From NCBI GenBank assembly GCA_023229135.1, contig JALNZT010000009.1, positions 1-64,000 of the forward strand: a DNA stretch of 64,000 nt, read 5' to 3'. This DNA is from Bacteroidales bacterium (GTDB taxonomy: Bacteria; Bacteroidota; Bacteroidia; Bacteroidales; F082). Numbering within the stretch: the first letter of the stretch is position 1; every line of letters begins with the position of its first letter. This document shows, one piece after another, positions 25,937 through 34,733 of the stretch. Below the pieces are notes generated by a model. The model made no database searches and was not told the DNA's origin. It was given only the letters and a program-made list of their open reading frames with translations. A program made the translations under genes and the position numbers.

Positions 25937-27283
25937 ATGTTATTCAGGGTAAATTATCAAACAATCTCGGACATAGATCTATTCTCAATAAACGAGAAAG
26001 CAACTTCCCTATTTAGTTTTTACAACAGGACAAAAACGCCTGGCGGGAAAGAACTATTATACAAAATCATAAAAACGCCAATCTCTGATTTGGAATTTCT
26101 TGAGAATAGAAAAGCCGAAATTCGATATTTCCAAGGCTTAAACTGCCTGCTAATTCTCGATAAAAGGCAATTTGACTTCGTTGAGTATTACCTCAGAAAC
26201 AGACATATACCTTTAAAAAACAATATCATTGACGCAGCTTTTGACAAACTGGTCAATAAATTAAAATCCAGCAACGATTATTATGTTATCAGAGAAGGCG
26301 TTTATCATCTTTGTTGCATACTAAAGGCTTTGTACGAATTTCTTGATAACATTAAAAAAACTAATCCGCCTCAAACCTTAAAAGAAGAGCTTAAAACGGT
26401 AGAAATTTTTCTTGCCAACAAAGCAATTATTCGAGCAATTGAAAAATTGCCTGCGGAATCCGGAAAACTTAAACAGAGACAAATAAACCAACTCGACAAT
26501 TTGTTCAGAGCTGAAAAGAACACGGAGTTAATTTCGATGCTCAATATTATTTACAAGATAGATGTTCACCAATCACATTGTGAACTTCTGCAAAAAGAGC
26601 ATTTCTGTCTGCCTGAATATTCACAAACAAAATCCCCTGATTTCGAGGTGGTTGACTGCATACATCCCTTTCTGCCTTTGCCGGTTCCTAACAGTTTTAA
26701 ACTCGACCATAAAAAGTCAACCGTCATTCTAACCGGGCCAAATATGTCGGGCAAGTCAACTTTTCTTAAAACAGTGGGAATCTTAACTTATTTCGCGCAT
26801 CTGGGCATACCGGTTCCTGCCAAAAAACTTATAATTCCAGTACTAAACGGGCTTTTCACGACCATCAATTTATCAGATAGTCTAAGCCAGGGTTTTAGTC
26901 ATTTTTATGCTGAAGTAAACCGAATAAAGGAAATGGCCGTTGATATTCAGGAGAATAGTAATTTAGTCGTAATTCTCGATGAATTATTTCGGGGAACGAA
27001 CGTTAAAGACGCCTATGATGGAACGCTAATGATTGTTAAGCTTTTATCGCAAATTCGAGGAGCTTTCTTTTTCATATCGACTCATATTCTTGAAGTTGCA
27101 GAAGATTTATCCATTTCTGACAACATTGACTTTAAATGTTTCGAGTCAGTTCTAAATACGGATAAACTCAGGTATGATTATAAACTTAAAGAAGGCGTTA
27201 CAACTGGAAGAGTTGGGATGCAAATAATTAAGAATGAAGGAATTGAAGAAATATTATCGGAGATCATTAGGAAGCAAAATTAA
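25937..27283 (+). CDS. MutS-related ATPase lacking mismatch-recognition domains
   Basis: Protein of 448 residues with the MutS core/lever region (about 1-240) and the C-terminal ABC-type ATPase. Walker A is TGPNMSGKSTFLKT, the signature region SDSLSQGFSHFYAEV, and Walker B NLVVILDELFRGTN followed by ISTHI. MutS domain I (mismatch recognition with Phe-x-Glu) and the connector are absent, so it is not the canonical mismatch-repair MutS. It lacks the Smr domain of MutS2. Bacteroidetes have several such shortened copies with unknown roles, perhaps in recombination. The leader is short; the start ATG at 25937 is unambiguous. Confidence 0.85.
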   Translation: MLFRVNYQTISDIDLFSINEKATSLFSFYNRTKTPGGKELLYKIIKTPISDLEFLENRKAEIRYFQGLNCLLILDKRQFDFVEYYLRNRHIPLKNNIIDAAFDKLVNKLKSSNDYYVIREGVYHLCCILKALYEFLDNIKKTNPPQTLKEELKTVEIFLANKAIIRAIEKLPAESGKLKQRQINQLDNLFRAEKNTELISMLNIIYKIDVHQSHCELLQKEHFCLPEYSQTKSPDFEVVDCIHPFLPLPVPNSFKLDHKKSTVILTGPNMSGKSTFLKTVGILTYFAHLGIPVPAKKLIIPVLNGLFTTINLSDSLSQGFSHFYAEVNRIKEMAVDIQENSNLVVILDELFRGTNVKDAYDGTLMIVKLLSQIRGAFFFISTHILEVAEDLSISDNIDFKCFESVLNTDKLRYDYKLKEGVTTGRVGMQIIKNEGIEEILSEIIRKQN

Positions 27284-27339
27284 ATTGCGGTAGCTAAAAT
27301 AAGTATGCCTTATCTCAAGAGAAAAAGAAGGAAAATAAC

Positions 27340-27492
27340 ATGAAAAAATACACTTTAGACGAATTAACAGACCAAAATATTATAGAAAAAGGTTCAATGG
27401 AAAGAGAACAATTTGAATTTGAGCTAAAACTCGGCATGCTTGGAGATATTGATCTTTTTAATTTACCGGCCTACATACCCCGAGGGTTTTAA
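27340..27492 (+). pseudogene. truncated HigA-like antitoxin start
   Basis: Frame MKKYTLDELTDQNIIEKGSM, ER-EQFEFELKLGMLGDI, then FNLPAYIPRGF and stop, 50 residues in total. The first 40 residues follow the usual opening of XRE-type HigA antitoxins in Bacteroidetes, in which the DNA-binding helix-turn-helix follows LGMLGDI-like sequence. Here the HTH is missing and unrelated codons take its place. It is most likely a gene end lost by deletion. The remainder of the gap 27284-27711 has no supported gene. Confidence 0.45.
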
Positions 27493-27711
27493 TTTTCAAA
27501 TCAATAGAGACACTTAGCTATTTTTTAACAGCTTGTGCATAACAAATCATTGTACTCCAGCAGTTATTTCGCGTTTCAATAATCTTATTTTACCGGATTA
27601 CCGTGATTTCCCAACCCGAAACCACGCAAAACTCTTTGATAAGCAGCAGATATTGTCTAAATTTGTTTTTGCAAATCCTATCAACACCAAACATAAAAAC
27701 ACGCTCCATCA

Positions 27712-28323
27712 ATGGGATATATGGGTTTCGGTTTGCAAAACTGGATCTTTAGACAAAGGCCGAGACCTGCTTTTTCAAAAGACCGCAAGCCAACAGGTGA
27801 TACCATTCCCCGATTGGACACTAAAGAATTTAGCATCGCTGGAAGAACGCAAAAGAACCCTGAACAAATCGAGCAAAACAAGAGGTATTATTTAGACAGC
27901 ATTCGAAAACGCTCAATCAAAGAAAAAATAGTTAGTTCTATAATTCTGATAACAATTTTATTGTCCGTCTTTCTGCTATACAAACATCAACCCTGGAAAA
28001 AATACGAAGTTTCAAATGAAGACCTTATCTTGGCACAACAAAGAGCAGAACAACAAAAAAAAGCAGTCTTTGAAATGACACTGAGTTATGGCAACCGAAA
28101 GCTTCTAGGTGGCGAAATAGAGTCGGCCATAAAAGAATTTGAGCATGCTTTAAAAATATTTCCAAATAGTATGGAAGCATCAGAAGGCGTAGCAAAGTCA
28201 TATCTATTAGATTGCGAAACAAACCAAAACAATTGCGAAAAAGCAAAAAAGCTGTTGGATGCTTTGATAGAAAAATATCCGGAAAACTATGAATACATTT
28301 CGTATCGTTTCGCGCTGGAATAG
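27712..28323 (+). CDS. membrane-anchored TPR-like protein
   Basis: Protein of 203 residues. N-terminal amphipathic region (MGFGLQNWIFRQRPRPAF), one transmembrane helix at about residues 75-92 (IVSSIILITILLSVFLLY) and a C-terminal region with one or two TPR-like helix pairs (LLGGEIESAIKEFEHALKIF, then AKKLLDALIEKYP). Start 27712 or 27721 (MGFGLQ); I prefer the latter. It is a probable inner-membrane scaffold; no catalytic motif. An overlapping frame at 27533-27895 is rejected. Confidence 0.65.
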   Translation: MGYMGFGLQNWIFRQRPRPAFSKDRKPTGDTIPRLDTKEFSIAGRTQKNPEQIEQNKRYYLDSIRKRSIKEKIVSSIILITILLSVFLLYKHQPWKKYEVSNEDLILAQQRAEQQKKAVFEMTLSYGNRKLLGGEIESAIKEFEHALKIFPNSMEASEGVAKSYLLDCETNQNNCEKAKKLLDALIEKYPENYEYISYRFALE

Positions 28324-28477
28324 GCTGTAAGTGCATGGTTTTTCAAAGCATTTCAAAATACAGCAAATCAACAGAAAATGTGGCCCTCTCCCACTTTCAT
28401 AAATATAAACAACAACAAACCAATCAGAATAGTGTATTTTAGAGGTTTAAATTAAAAACTTCAACGCTAACCAAAAT

Positions 28478-28582
28478 ATGAGCCTATTTCAGAAATCAGT
28501 TGTAAACAAATACCTGAATGCACTTGATAAAAATATGAAAAAAAATGACCAACAAAACTTTGCTGATCATTTTTTCTGGTAA
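28478..28582 (+). pseudogene. short fragment resembling the start of a type IIG restriction enzyme
   Basis: Frame MSLFQKSVVNKYLNALDKN, then MKKNDQQNFADHFFW and stop (34 residues). The first 18 residues are characteristic of the N-terminus of Eco57I-like restriction-modification proteins, after which the known proteins continue with a long helical region. Here the frame ends within the terminator hairpin at 28540. It is presumably the left end of a deleted gene; identity rests on memory of the motif. Confidence 0.35.
28540..28575 (-). terminator. terminator of the hydrogenase operon
   Basis: Inverted repeat AAAAAATGA/TCATTTTTT with an imperfect inner stem (CAAA/TTTG). On the minus strand it follows the stop of the last gene (28611) by 35 bases. 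Confidence 0.65.
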
Positions 28583-28610
28583 AATTGGTTAGCGCCTCAC
28601 GGCAGCTTCT

Positions 28611-29588
28611 TTAATCAAAATTTTTGCGCATATATTGCATGCGCTCAAAGGCGGCGGTATTTTCAGCGCGTTTGTTTACCAATCCGCGGAAATCGCCTAT
28701 CGTTTTATAATGATTTTTTTTCATCCATTCTTCTACTCCTTCCACGATATCTTTAAGATATGGAATACCATTTTGGTACAAGGTTGTACAAAGTTGCGTA
28801 ACAGTAGCTCCTGCAAGTAACTGTTTCACAACGCCTATGGAGTAATGGATTCCGGTGGAGGCCGCCAAATCACATTTTATTCCATCAGCGCTGAGCAAGG
28901 CAATCCAACGCATGGGAATAGATTTTTCGTCAGGACTGGAAAATACATTATCAGTAACCACCCGCATATTGGCAATATCCACATCGGGGTTGTAAAAACG
29001 GTTAAACAGCACCAAACCGTCAGCACCTTCGTCAACCAGGCGGTTGGCCATTGCGAAAATATTGGTGTAATAGCGGCCCATCTTCACCGAAACAGGGATA
29101 CTAACTTCCGCTTTTACGGCTTTCAAAATTTCAATAGCCATATCTTCAATGCGCTGGCTGCTTACCTTTTTATCGAAAGGGAAAATAGAAATATTCAGCT
29201 CAATGGCATCGGCACCGGCTTCTTGTATTTTAGCAGCAAACTTTGGCCACTCCACAGGACTCACGCAGTTGATGCTGGCAATAATTGGAATATTTACGGC
29301 AGCTTTGGCGTCTCTGATAAGCTTTAAGTATTCATTTACGCCACTACCTTTTGAAATGCTTACGACATAATCTGAGGCTTCGGGATACCAAAAATACATA
29401 TCGTTGCGCCTGAGACCGCTCTCGGTTTTTGCAATGATTTGTTCTTCAAAAAGCGATTTCAATACCACAGCTCCTGCACCGGCAGCGGCACAGGCTTTAA
29501 TGTTGGTAACTGTTCCGGTTAGCTTTGAGCTGCTTACCACGACTGGATTTTTGAGCTTTAAACCTAAATAAGTAGTTGTTAAATCCAT
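28611..29588 (-). CDS. dihydroorotate dehydrogenase-like flavoprotein
   Basis: TIM-barrel protein of 325 residues from M16 (MDLTTTYLGLKLKNP; an upstream ATG at 29633 overlaps the previous gene and lacks homology). The beta-strand and FMN regions of PyrD are visible: NPVVVSSSKLTG, VVLKSLFEEQI, ELNISIFPFD, VKMGRYYTNI, GLVLFNRFY and the phosphate loop STGIHYSIG. In DHODases the central loop reads NxSCPN with the catalytic base; here it is NISIFP with no Cys. True pyrimidine-synthesis activity is therefore doubtful. Last gene of the hydrogenase operon, 23 bases after the maturation protease, so it may be an associated redox partner. The family is widely annotated in Bacteroidetes as DHOD-like. 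Confidence 0.75.
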   Translation of the reverse strand: MDLTTTYLGLKLKNPVVVSSSKLTGTVTNIKACAAAGAGAVVLKSLFEEQIIAKTESGLRRNDMYFWYPEASDYVVSISKGSGVNEYLKLIRDAKAAVNIPIIASINCVSPVEWPKFAAKIQEAGADAIELNISIFPFDKKVSSQRIEDMAIEILKAVKAEVSIPVSVKMGRYYTNIFAMANRLVDEGADGLVLFNRFYNPDVDIANMRVVTDNVFSSPDEKSIPMRWIALLSADGIKCDLAASTGIHYSIGVVKQLLAGATVTQLCTTLYQNGIPYLKDIVEGVEEWMKKNHYKTIGDFRGLVNKRAENTAAFERMQYMRKNFD

Positions 29589-29611
29589 ATTAAAAATATT
29601 ATTGTTCAAAT

Positions 29612-30097
29612 TTAGTTGATTATTTCCTGCCAATCAAGTTCTCTAAAAATTATTTTATAAAAGAAATTTAGGGCAGTCGATAAATTTTCTTTGGCCTGAT
29701 CAGAAAGCCGTTCTTCAAATTCCCACTGATAACCTTTCAAGTGCAAAAGCCAGGCCTCGGGTGTGTTACTGAAAAGTTTTTGACACAGATCGACCACAAA
29801 AGCCGGTGAAACCGCATGCATCGTAAACTCCACCTTAGCATCTGAAGGAATCACTTTCGTAAAGCTATACGAATCAATCGGTTCGATGGTCGCATCCACA
29901 AAAATTACCTTATCGTAAGCCGAAATCAGGTGCGCGTCTTCAATATTGAGCTGATAATTGGTATCGAGCGCGATATTTTCAACTTTTTGTTCGGTAACCC
30001 ACTTATCCACCTCCGCGATAAAAGCAGCACCGAGGCCATCATCCTGACGGCCCGGATTGCCATAGCCATAGATAAGGATTTTGGGTTTTGAAGCCAT
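29612..30097 (-). CDS. hydrogenase maturation protease
   Basis: Endopeptidase of 161 residues (HycI/HoxW family). IYGYGNPGRQDDGLG holds the acidic nickel-sensing residue, and the second conserved acid lies in ISAYDKVIFVDATIE. The protease cuts the C-terminal tail off the large subunit after nickel insertion. It follows the large-subunit gene by 3 bases, so the two are translationally close. The large subunit carries the cleavable tail after DPCLSCATH, consistent with this protease acting on it. Confidence 0.9.
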   Translation of the reverse strand: MASKPKILIYGYGNPGRQDDGLGAAFIAEVDKWVTEQKVENIALDTNYQLNIEDAHLISAYDKVIFVDATIEPIDSYSFTKVIPSDAKVEFTMHAVSPAFVVDLCQKLFSNTPEAWLLHLKGYQWEFEERLSDQAKENLSTALNFFYKIIFRELDWQEIIN

Positions 30098-30100
30098 ATA

Positions 30101-31552
30101 TCAGGATCTTTTACGGTCGATAATTTTATCATCAGGCCCAACCAGTGTAAGCTCAAGTGGCATTTTGCCTAAAGCATGTGTGGCACAACTCAAACAGGGA
30201 TCATAAGCCCTGATGGCCACTTCCACGGCATTCATCATGGGTTCGGTAATCACTTCTTGACCAGTCATTTGCGCCTTGGCAACAATATTCACAGCCTTGT
30301 TCATCGGCTCGTTATTGTTGGTCGTAGAAACAATCAGATTGGCCATTTCAATTTGGTCGTGATCGTTGATGCGGTAATGGTGGAACAAAGTGCCACGCGG
30401 TGCTTCGATAAGCCCAACACCTTCTTTTTGTTTCTGACCTTTGATAACCAGATCACCTTTCAGCAAATCAGGATCACTAAGCAGCTCGCGAATCATTTCG
30501 GCTGAATGCAAAACCTCGATAAGGCGGGCATAATGCGTCAACAGGCAATGGTTGTTGGGTTTGCCATGGGTGAGTGCTTTATAGATTTCAAACTCCCTTT
30601 GTGCCAGTGGCGAAGGGATAAAATCTGCGGTATTTAGTCGGGCAAGCGGCCCAACACGGTACCAGCCTTTTTCTTTGCCCTGTTCTTTCAGGTAAGGGAA
30701 CTTCATATAGCTCCAGCTTTTCACTTCTTCCTCAATATACTTATCATATTCTTGATAATCAACATCATGAAGGATCTTTTTGCCTTCGCTATCCACCGCG
30801 CGTAACACGCCATGATACAGATCGAGTGCGCCGTCTTTACGCACCAAACTCAGGTGGTTGCTTGGGAAATGCGAGAAATTATCCACAAAATCTTTGTTGG
30901 CGAGGTAATACCCCTTAAAGAAATCCAGCGCACCCTGAGCCCAGGAAACCATTTTGTCGGCATTGAGCGGATCGGTGCCTTTCAAAAACTCATCCCGTTC
31001 ATCAATCGTGAGGTGTTTGTTGATACCGCCTGGGATAGCACCCGTGCCATGAATTTTCTTTCCGGCTGTGGCCCTGATAATTTCCTGGCCGAACTTACGC
31101 ATCATCACGCCCTGAACCGCCAGCTCAGGATTGGTGAGCGCGATGCCAATAATATTTCGGGTGGCCACATCGCCATCAATTCCAAACAGAAAGTCGGGAG
31201 CACTCAGGTGGAAAAAGTGTAAGGAGTGAGATTGAAAAACCTGTCCGTAGTGCATCAGCCGGCGCATCTTTTCGCCCGTTGGCGTTAGGCCATCGCCTGT
31301 TCCTGCTCCCACTATCACGTCGAGTGCTTTGGCAGCAGCCAGGTGGTGGCTCACCGGACAAATTCCACAAAGGCGTTGCACCAAAACGGGTGCTTCCCAA
31401 TACGGACGCCCCTGCACAAAACGCTCAAAACCACGAAATTCGACAATATGCAAACGGCTCTGTTGTATATTGCCCTGCGCATCAATATGAATAGTAACTT
31501 TTCCATGTCCTTCGACACGCGTTACAGGTTCTATCGTTATTTTCTTTGACAT
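30101..31552 (-). CDS. hoxH: [NiFe]-hydrogenase large subunit, HoxH-like
   Basis: Catalytic subunit of 483 residues. N-terminal ligands in RLCGICPVSHH; C-terminal ligands in DPCLSCATH. The tail after His is ALGKMPLELTLVGPDDKIID plus a few residues, which is removed by the protease. The opening KITIEPVTRVEGHGKVTIHI is typical of group 3 hydrogenases. With HoxY, HoxU and the HoxF-like subunit it would oxidise or evolve H2 coupled to NAD(P). No Hyp maturation genes are seen in the window. Length and motif spacing are normal. Confidence 0.93.
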   Translation of the reverse strand: MSKKITIEPVTRVEGHGKVTIHIDAQGNIQQSRLHIVEFRGFERFVQGRPYWEAPVLVQRLCGICPVSHHLAAAKALDVIVGAGTGDGLTPTGEKMRRLMHYGQVFQSHSLHFFHLSAPDFLFGIDGDVATRNIIGIALTNPELAVQGVMMRKFGQEIIRATAGKKIHGTGAIPGGINKHLTIDERDEFLKGTDPLNADKMVSWAQGALDFFKGYYLANKDFVDNFSHFPSNHLSLVRKDGALDLYHGVLRAVDSEGKKILHDVDYQEYDKYIEEEVKSWSYMKFPYLKEQGKEKGWYRVGPLARLNTADFIPSPLAQREFEIYKALTHGKPNNHCLLTHYARLIEVLHSAEMIRELLSDPDLLKGDLVIKGQKQKEGVGLIEAPRGTLFHHYRINDHDQIEMANLIVSTTNNNEPMNKAVNIVAKAQMTGQEVITEPMMNAVEVAIRAYDPCLSCATHALGKMPLELTLVGPDDKIIDRKRS

Positions 31553-31569
31553 CGTATAGCTATTTCAGG

Positions 31570-32118
31570 TTAATCAAATTTTACTACTTCGTAAGGCAGC
31601 TTCAGCGGATCGCCAGTGACGAGCGCTACTACAGCCTCCCAAATTAAGTCGGCACGTGGTGGACAGCCCGGCAGGAAGTAATCTATCTTCACGATTTCGT
31701 GACAGGGATAAACCCTGTCGAGCAGCATAGGCAGTTCGTCGTCGTTCGGCATAACACCTTCGGTGTTAAGCTGAACCGTGGGACCACCAATATAAGCTTC
31801 ATGCAGGCATTCCTCAATTGGAATACCATTGCGCAGCGCCGGCAAACCACCCATGATGGCACATTCGCCAACAGAAACCAAAATTTTACAGTTCTTTCGG
31901 AAAGATTTCAGCACTTCCACGTTCTCGCTATTACAACATCCACCTTCTATCAGGCCGATATCAACGGCTTTGGTGAAGGTTTTTATATCATCGATAGGCG
32001 ATTTGTTAAACTCGACCAGCTCAATAAGTTTCAGAATGCGCTCGTCAATATCTAAGAGCGACATGTGGCAGCCGAAACATCCGGCCAGCGAAGTTGTTGC
32101 TATTACAGGTTTACTCAT
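31570..32118 (-). CDS. hoxY: [NiFe]-hydrogenase small subunit, HoxY-like
   Basis: Electron-transfer subunit of 182 residues. Proximal [4Fe-4S] cluster ligands are in AGCFGCHMSLLDID, GECAIMGGLPALRN and PGCPPRADLIW, with the extra pair GGCC. It is a short HoxY-like form with no medial or distal clusters and no Tat signal, so cytoplasmic. Gap of 17 bases to hoxH. Typical of group 3d NAD-reducing hydrogenases. Confidence 0.92.
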   Translation of the reverse strand: MSKPVIATTSLAGCFGCHMSLLDIDERILKLIELVEFNKSPIDDIKTFTKAVDIGLIEGGCCNSENVEVLKSFRKNCKILVSVGECAIMGGLPALRNGIPIEECLHEAYIGGPTVQLNTEGVMPNDDELPMLLDRVYPCHEIVKIDYFLPGCPPRADLIWEAVVALVTGDPLKLPYEVVKFD

Positions 32119-32136
32119 TGTTTTTTCCTCCTGGTT

Positions 32137-32832
32137 TTAAAGTTTTATTTCACTGCCGATTGGTTTATGGTCATATTTTCTTTTGCCTATTGGCACGTCA
32201 AAGCCTTTCTCTTTGAAAAGGATTGAGCCTACCGGACAGTTATTCATGGCCAGAATAGCCGTTTCGTCGTCCATCTTGTTGCCCATTTCTTCATCCAAAA
32301 CAACCTCTAATTTATGACCACGATTTCTGAAAGCAAAATACGAACGTCCTTCCTCGTCTTTAATCGTTTTGATACACCTTTTGCAGAAGATACAACGGTT
32401 TTGGTCTTTGATAATTTTAGGTGAGTGGGCATCAACGGCTTTGAGCGGAAACTCGTAAGGAAAGCGCGGCACCATCATCTGATACAGATAGGCCAAAGCC
32501 TGAAGTTCGCAGTTGCCGCTCTTTTCGCAGGCCGGACAAAAATGGTTTCCGCTCACGAAAAGTAGCTCGACAATGGATTTGCGCAGCTCCTCTATCTCTT
32601 CGGAATGGCTTTCTATTTCCATGCCATCGGTAACGGGCGTGGTGCAGCTCGTCATCAGCCTTCCGTTGATTCGAACGGTACAGACACGGCAGGCACCTTT
32701 TGGCTTCACTCCTTTCATATTGCACAAGGTGGGAATGAAAATGCCATTATCAGCGGCAGCTTCAACAATATATTTACCACTTTCGGCCATACATTCCGTG
32801 CCATCAATTTTAAATTTTATTAGGTTACTCAT
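32137..32832 (-). CDS. hoxU: diaphorase Fe-S subunit, HoxU-like
   Basis: Protein of 231 residues, the NuoG N-terminal homologue. [2Fe-2S] ligands in LCNMKGVKPKGACRVCTV and later SCTT; a His-Cys3 [4Fe-4S] in HFCPACEKSGNC; a further cluster in CIFCKRCIKT with the late CPVG. The complement of clusters allows electron flow between the flavin subunit and the small subunit. I choose M9 (MSNLIKFKIDG, 32832), since the upstream ATG (32856) directly abuts the preceding gene and adds a non-conserved peptide. Gap of 18 bases to hoxY. Confidence 0.9.
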   Translation of the reverse strand: MSNLIKFKIDGTECMAESGKYIVEAAADNGIFIPTLCNMKGVKPKGACRVCTVRINGRLMTSCTTPVTDGMEIESHSEEIEELRKSIVELLFVSGNHFCPACEKSGNCELQALAYLYQMMVPRFPYEFPLKAVDAHSPKIIKDQNRCIFCKRCIKTIKDEEGRSYFAFRNRGHKLEVVLDEEMGNKMDDETAILAMNNCPVGSILFKEKGFDVPIGKRKYDHKPIGSEIKL

Positions 32833-32856
32833 TGTTCTTGTTTTTTGCTGGTTCAA

Positions 32857-34665
32857 TTAATGGTGATTGAGGTTTGGAACACGCCCAACATAAGTGCAGC
32901 TGGCCTGGATAGCTTTTTCCATATCGAAGCCTTCGTCGAATTGTTTGTCCTTTTGTATCAGTGCACTATACAAATGTGGGAAGTTTTTCAGACTACTAAT
33001 AATAGGATTTGCTGCCGTTTGGCCAAGGCCGCAACGACTGGCTATCAGATTTTTACTCCAGGATTTCAGGTCAATCAGATCTTTTGGAACGCCTTTCCCT
33101 ACCAGAATTTTCTTCAGCTTATTGTTTAGCACTTGGGTCATATTGCGGCAGGTGCTGCATGAGCCGCAGGATTCGTCAATAAAGAACTCCATAAAGTTGA
33201 CTACCACATCGCGCAGTAAATTTCGTTGCTTGTTGAAGATGATCATGGAACCTCCGGTAGAAAGGTCTGAATAGCCCAGCGTACGGTGGAACTCCTCGGG
33301 CCCGATCAGCGTTCCGGATGGCCCGCCAACCTGCACCGCCTGCACTTCGTAGGCGCCAACCATATTGAGCATGTCTTCCACATTAAAACCCCAGTTTACC
33401 TCATAAACGCCCGGGAACATGCAGTCGCCGGAAATACTCAGTATCTTGGTTCCTGTGGAATCTTCGGTGCCAAATTGGGTAAACCATTCGCCCCCATTTT
33501 GAACAATGCGAACCGCCGTGGCGAAAGTCTCCACGTTATTTACAATGGTCGGCTGGCCGAGGTATCCTTTTTCTACCGGGAAAGGCGGCTTATCACGCGG
33601 CTCGCCACGTTTGCCTTCGAGGGATTCGAGCAGGGCCGTTTCCTCTCCGCAAACATAAGATCCGGCACCAAACTGGATACGAATATCGAAATCAAAGCCT
33701 TCGATGCCGCTGATATTTTTCCCTAACAGGTTATTATCGCGCATGTTTTGCAGCACTTCAAGGAGGTAATTATTCAGGTAACGGTATTCGTAGCGTAGAT
33801 ACAAAATGCCTTCATCGCCGCCAATGGCGTAACCTGCAAGGGCCATGCCTTCAAAAACCAGTTCCGGCTTCTCGGTCAAAATTACCCGGTCTTTAAAAGT
33901 ACCTGGCTCGCCTTCATCGGCATTGCACACTACATAATGCTTGCTGCCTTTGGCGCGGCGGCAAAACTCCCATTTGAGACCCGTGGGAAAACCTGCGCCC
34001 CCTCTGCCCCGGATATGTGAATGTTTGATTTCGGCTATGACGGATTCGGGCGACATTTTGGGCAAGAAATCACGGATGACAGTGCCTGATTGATAGTCGT
34101 CGGACAAGATCATGCCTTTTCGGCGGATATTACTCGACACCATCGAACGCAGGCTGGGCAGGTGATTTTTACCATCACCATAGCTTTCGTTGCGCAGCTC
34201 GTCCATATTCTTGCCCTCCTTCATCAACTTCACGATTTCGCGCACCCGATAAGGCGTTAAACGGGTGAAAATCTTGTGGTTGATGATCGCTGCCGGCTCC
34301 TGGTCGTTCATACCAATGCAGGGCGTATCATACAATCCAACGAGTCCATCTTTGGTAACATCGCCGAATTTTATGCCCAGTTCCTTTTCAAAAGTCTCTT
34401 TAACTGCTTCACGCCCAAACATATAGGCTACGGGGCTGGTGTTGAGATAAACAGCATACTTTCCTTTAGGTTTCGTGCTGAAAAAATGATAAAAAGTAAT
34501 GGTTTGCTCAACATCAATTCGCGACATAGCAAGCAATTGTGCTATTTCTTCGATAGCTTCACTGTTGATATAACCGGTAGTCTCCTGAATATCAATCAGG
34601 ATGTCCATTAAGCGGCTACGATCGTTTCCATACTTTTCAACAAGTTGCTTTACGGTGTTTTCCAT
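32857..34665 (-). CDS. hoxF: diaphorase flavin subunit, NuoE-NuoF fusion (HoxF-like)
   Basis: Protein of 602 residues. The N-terminal 150 residues resemble NuoE/HoxE but have lost the usual [2Fe-2S] cysteines: TSPVAYMFG where two Cys should be, and only one Cys in YDTPCIGMND. The NuoF part has the NAD/FMN motifs RGRGGAGFPTGLKWEF, NADEGEPGTFKDR and GAGSYVCGEETALLE, and the [4Fe-4S] ligands CGSCSTCRNM and SRCGLGQ. It oxidises or reduces NAD(H), passing electrons to HoxU. First gene of the operon, under the promoter at 34731-34760. The lost N-terminal cluster distinguishes it from NuoE-type subunits. Confidence 0.9.
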   Translation of the reverse strand: MENTVKQLVEKYGNDRSRLMDILIDIQETTGYINSEAIEEIAQLLAMSRIDVEQTITFYHFFSTKPKGKYAVYLNTSPVAYMFGREAVKETFEKELGIKFGDVTKDGLVGLYDTPCIGMNDQEPAAIINHKIFTRLTPYRVREIVKLMKEGKNMDELRNESYGDGKNHLPSLRSMVSSNIRRKGMILSDDYQSGTVIRDFLPKMSPESVIAEIKHSHIRGRGGAGFPTGLKWEFCRRAKGSKHYVVCNADEGEPGTFKDRVILTEKPELVFEGMALAGYAIGGDEGILYLRYEYRYLNNYLLEVLQNMRDNNLLGKNISGIEGFDFDIRIQFGAGSYVCGEETALLESLEGKRGEPRDKPPFPVEKGYLGQPTIVNNVETFATAVRIVQNGGEWFTQFGTEDSTGTKILSISGDCMFPGVYEVNWGFNVEDMLNMVGAYEVQAVQVGGPSGTLIGPEEFHRTLGYSDLSTGGSMIIFNKQRNLLRDVVVNFMEFFIDESCGSCSTCRNMTQVLNNKLKKILVGKGVPKDLIDLKSWSKNLIASRCGLGQTAANPIISSLKNFPHLYSALIQKDKQFDEGFDMEKAIQASCTYVGRVPNLNHH

Positions 34666-34709
34666 GAAGAAAGGGTTTATGGTTTGGTTTCATTTTTTTA
34701 CATTTAACA

Positions 34710-34733
34710 TTGTTGTTAATTGTTTCACAACAA
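34710..34733. promoter_or_regulatory. inverted repeat at the hydrogenase promoter
   Basis: TTGTTG-N12-CAACAA, overlapping the last bases of the minus-strand -7 box and covering the expected transcription start. A likely repressor or activator site. The regulator is not in the window. Confidence 0.55.

Noticed and set aside
27533..27895. Open frame of 120 residues on the plus strand
   Set aside because: It overlaps most of the start of the TPR-like gene in another frame, has no recognisable domain and its composition looks random.
31279..31549. Plus-strand frames over the hydrogenase genes
   Set aside because: They are shadows of the clear minus-strand hoxH and carry no family signatures.
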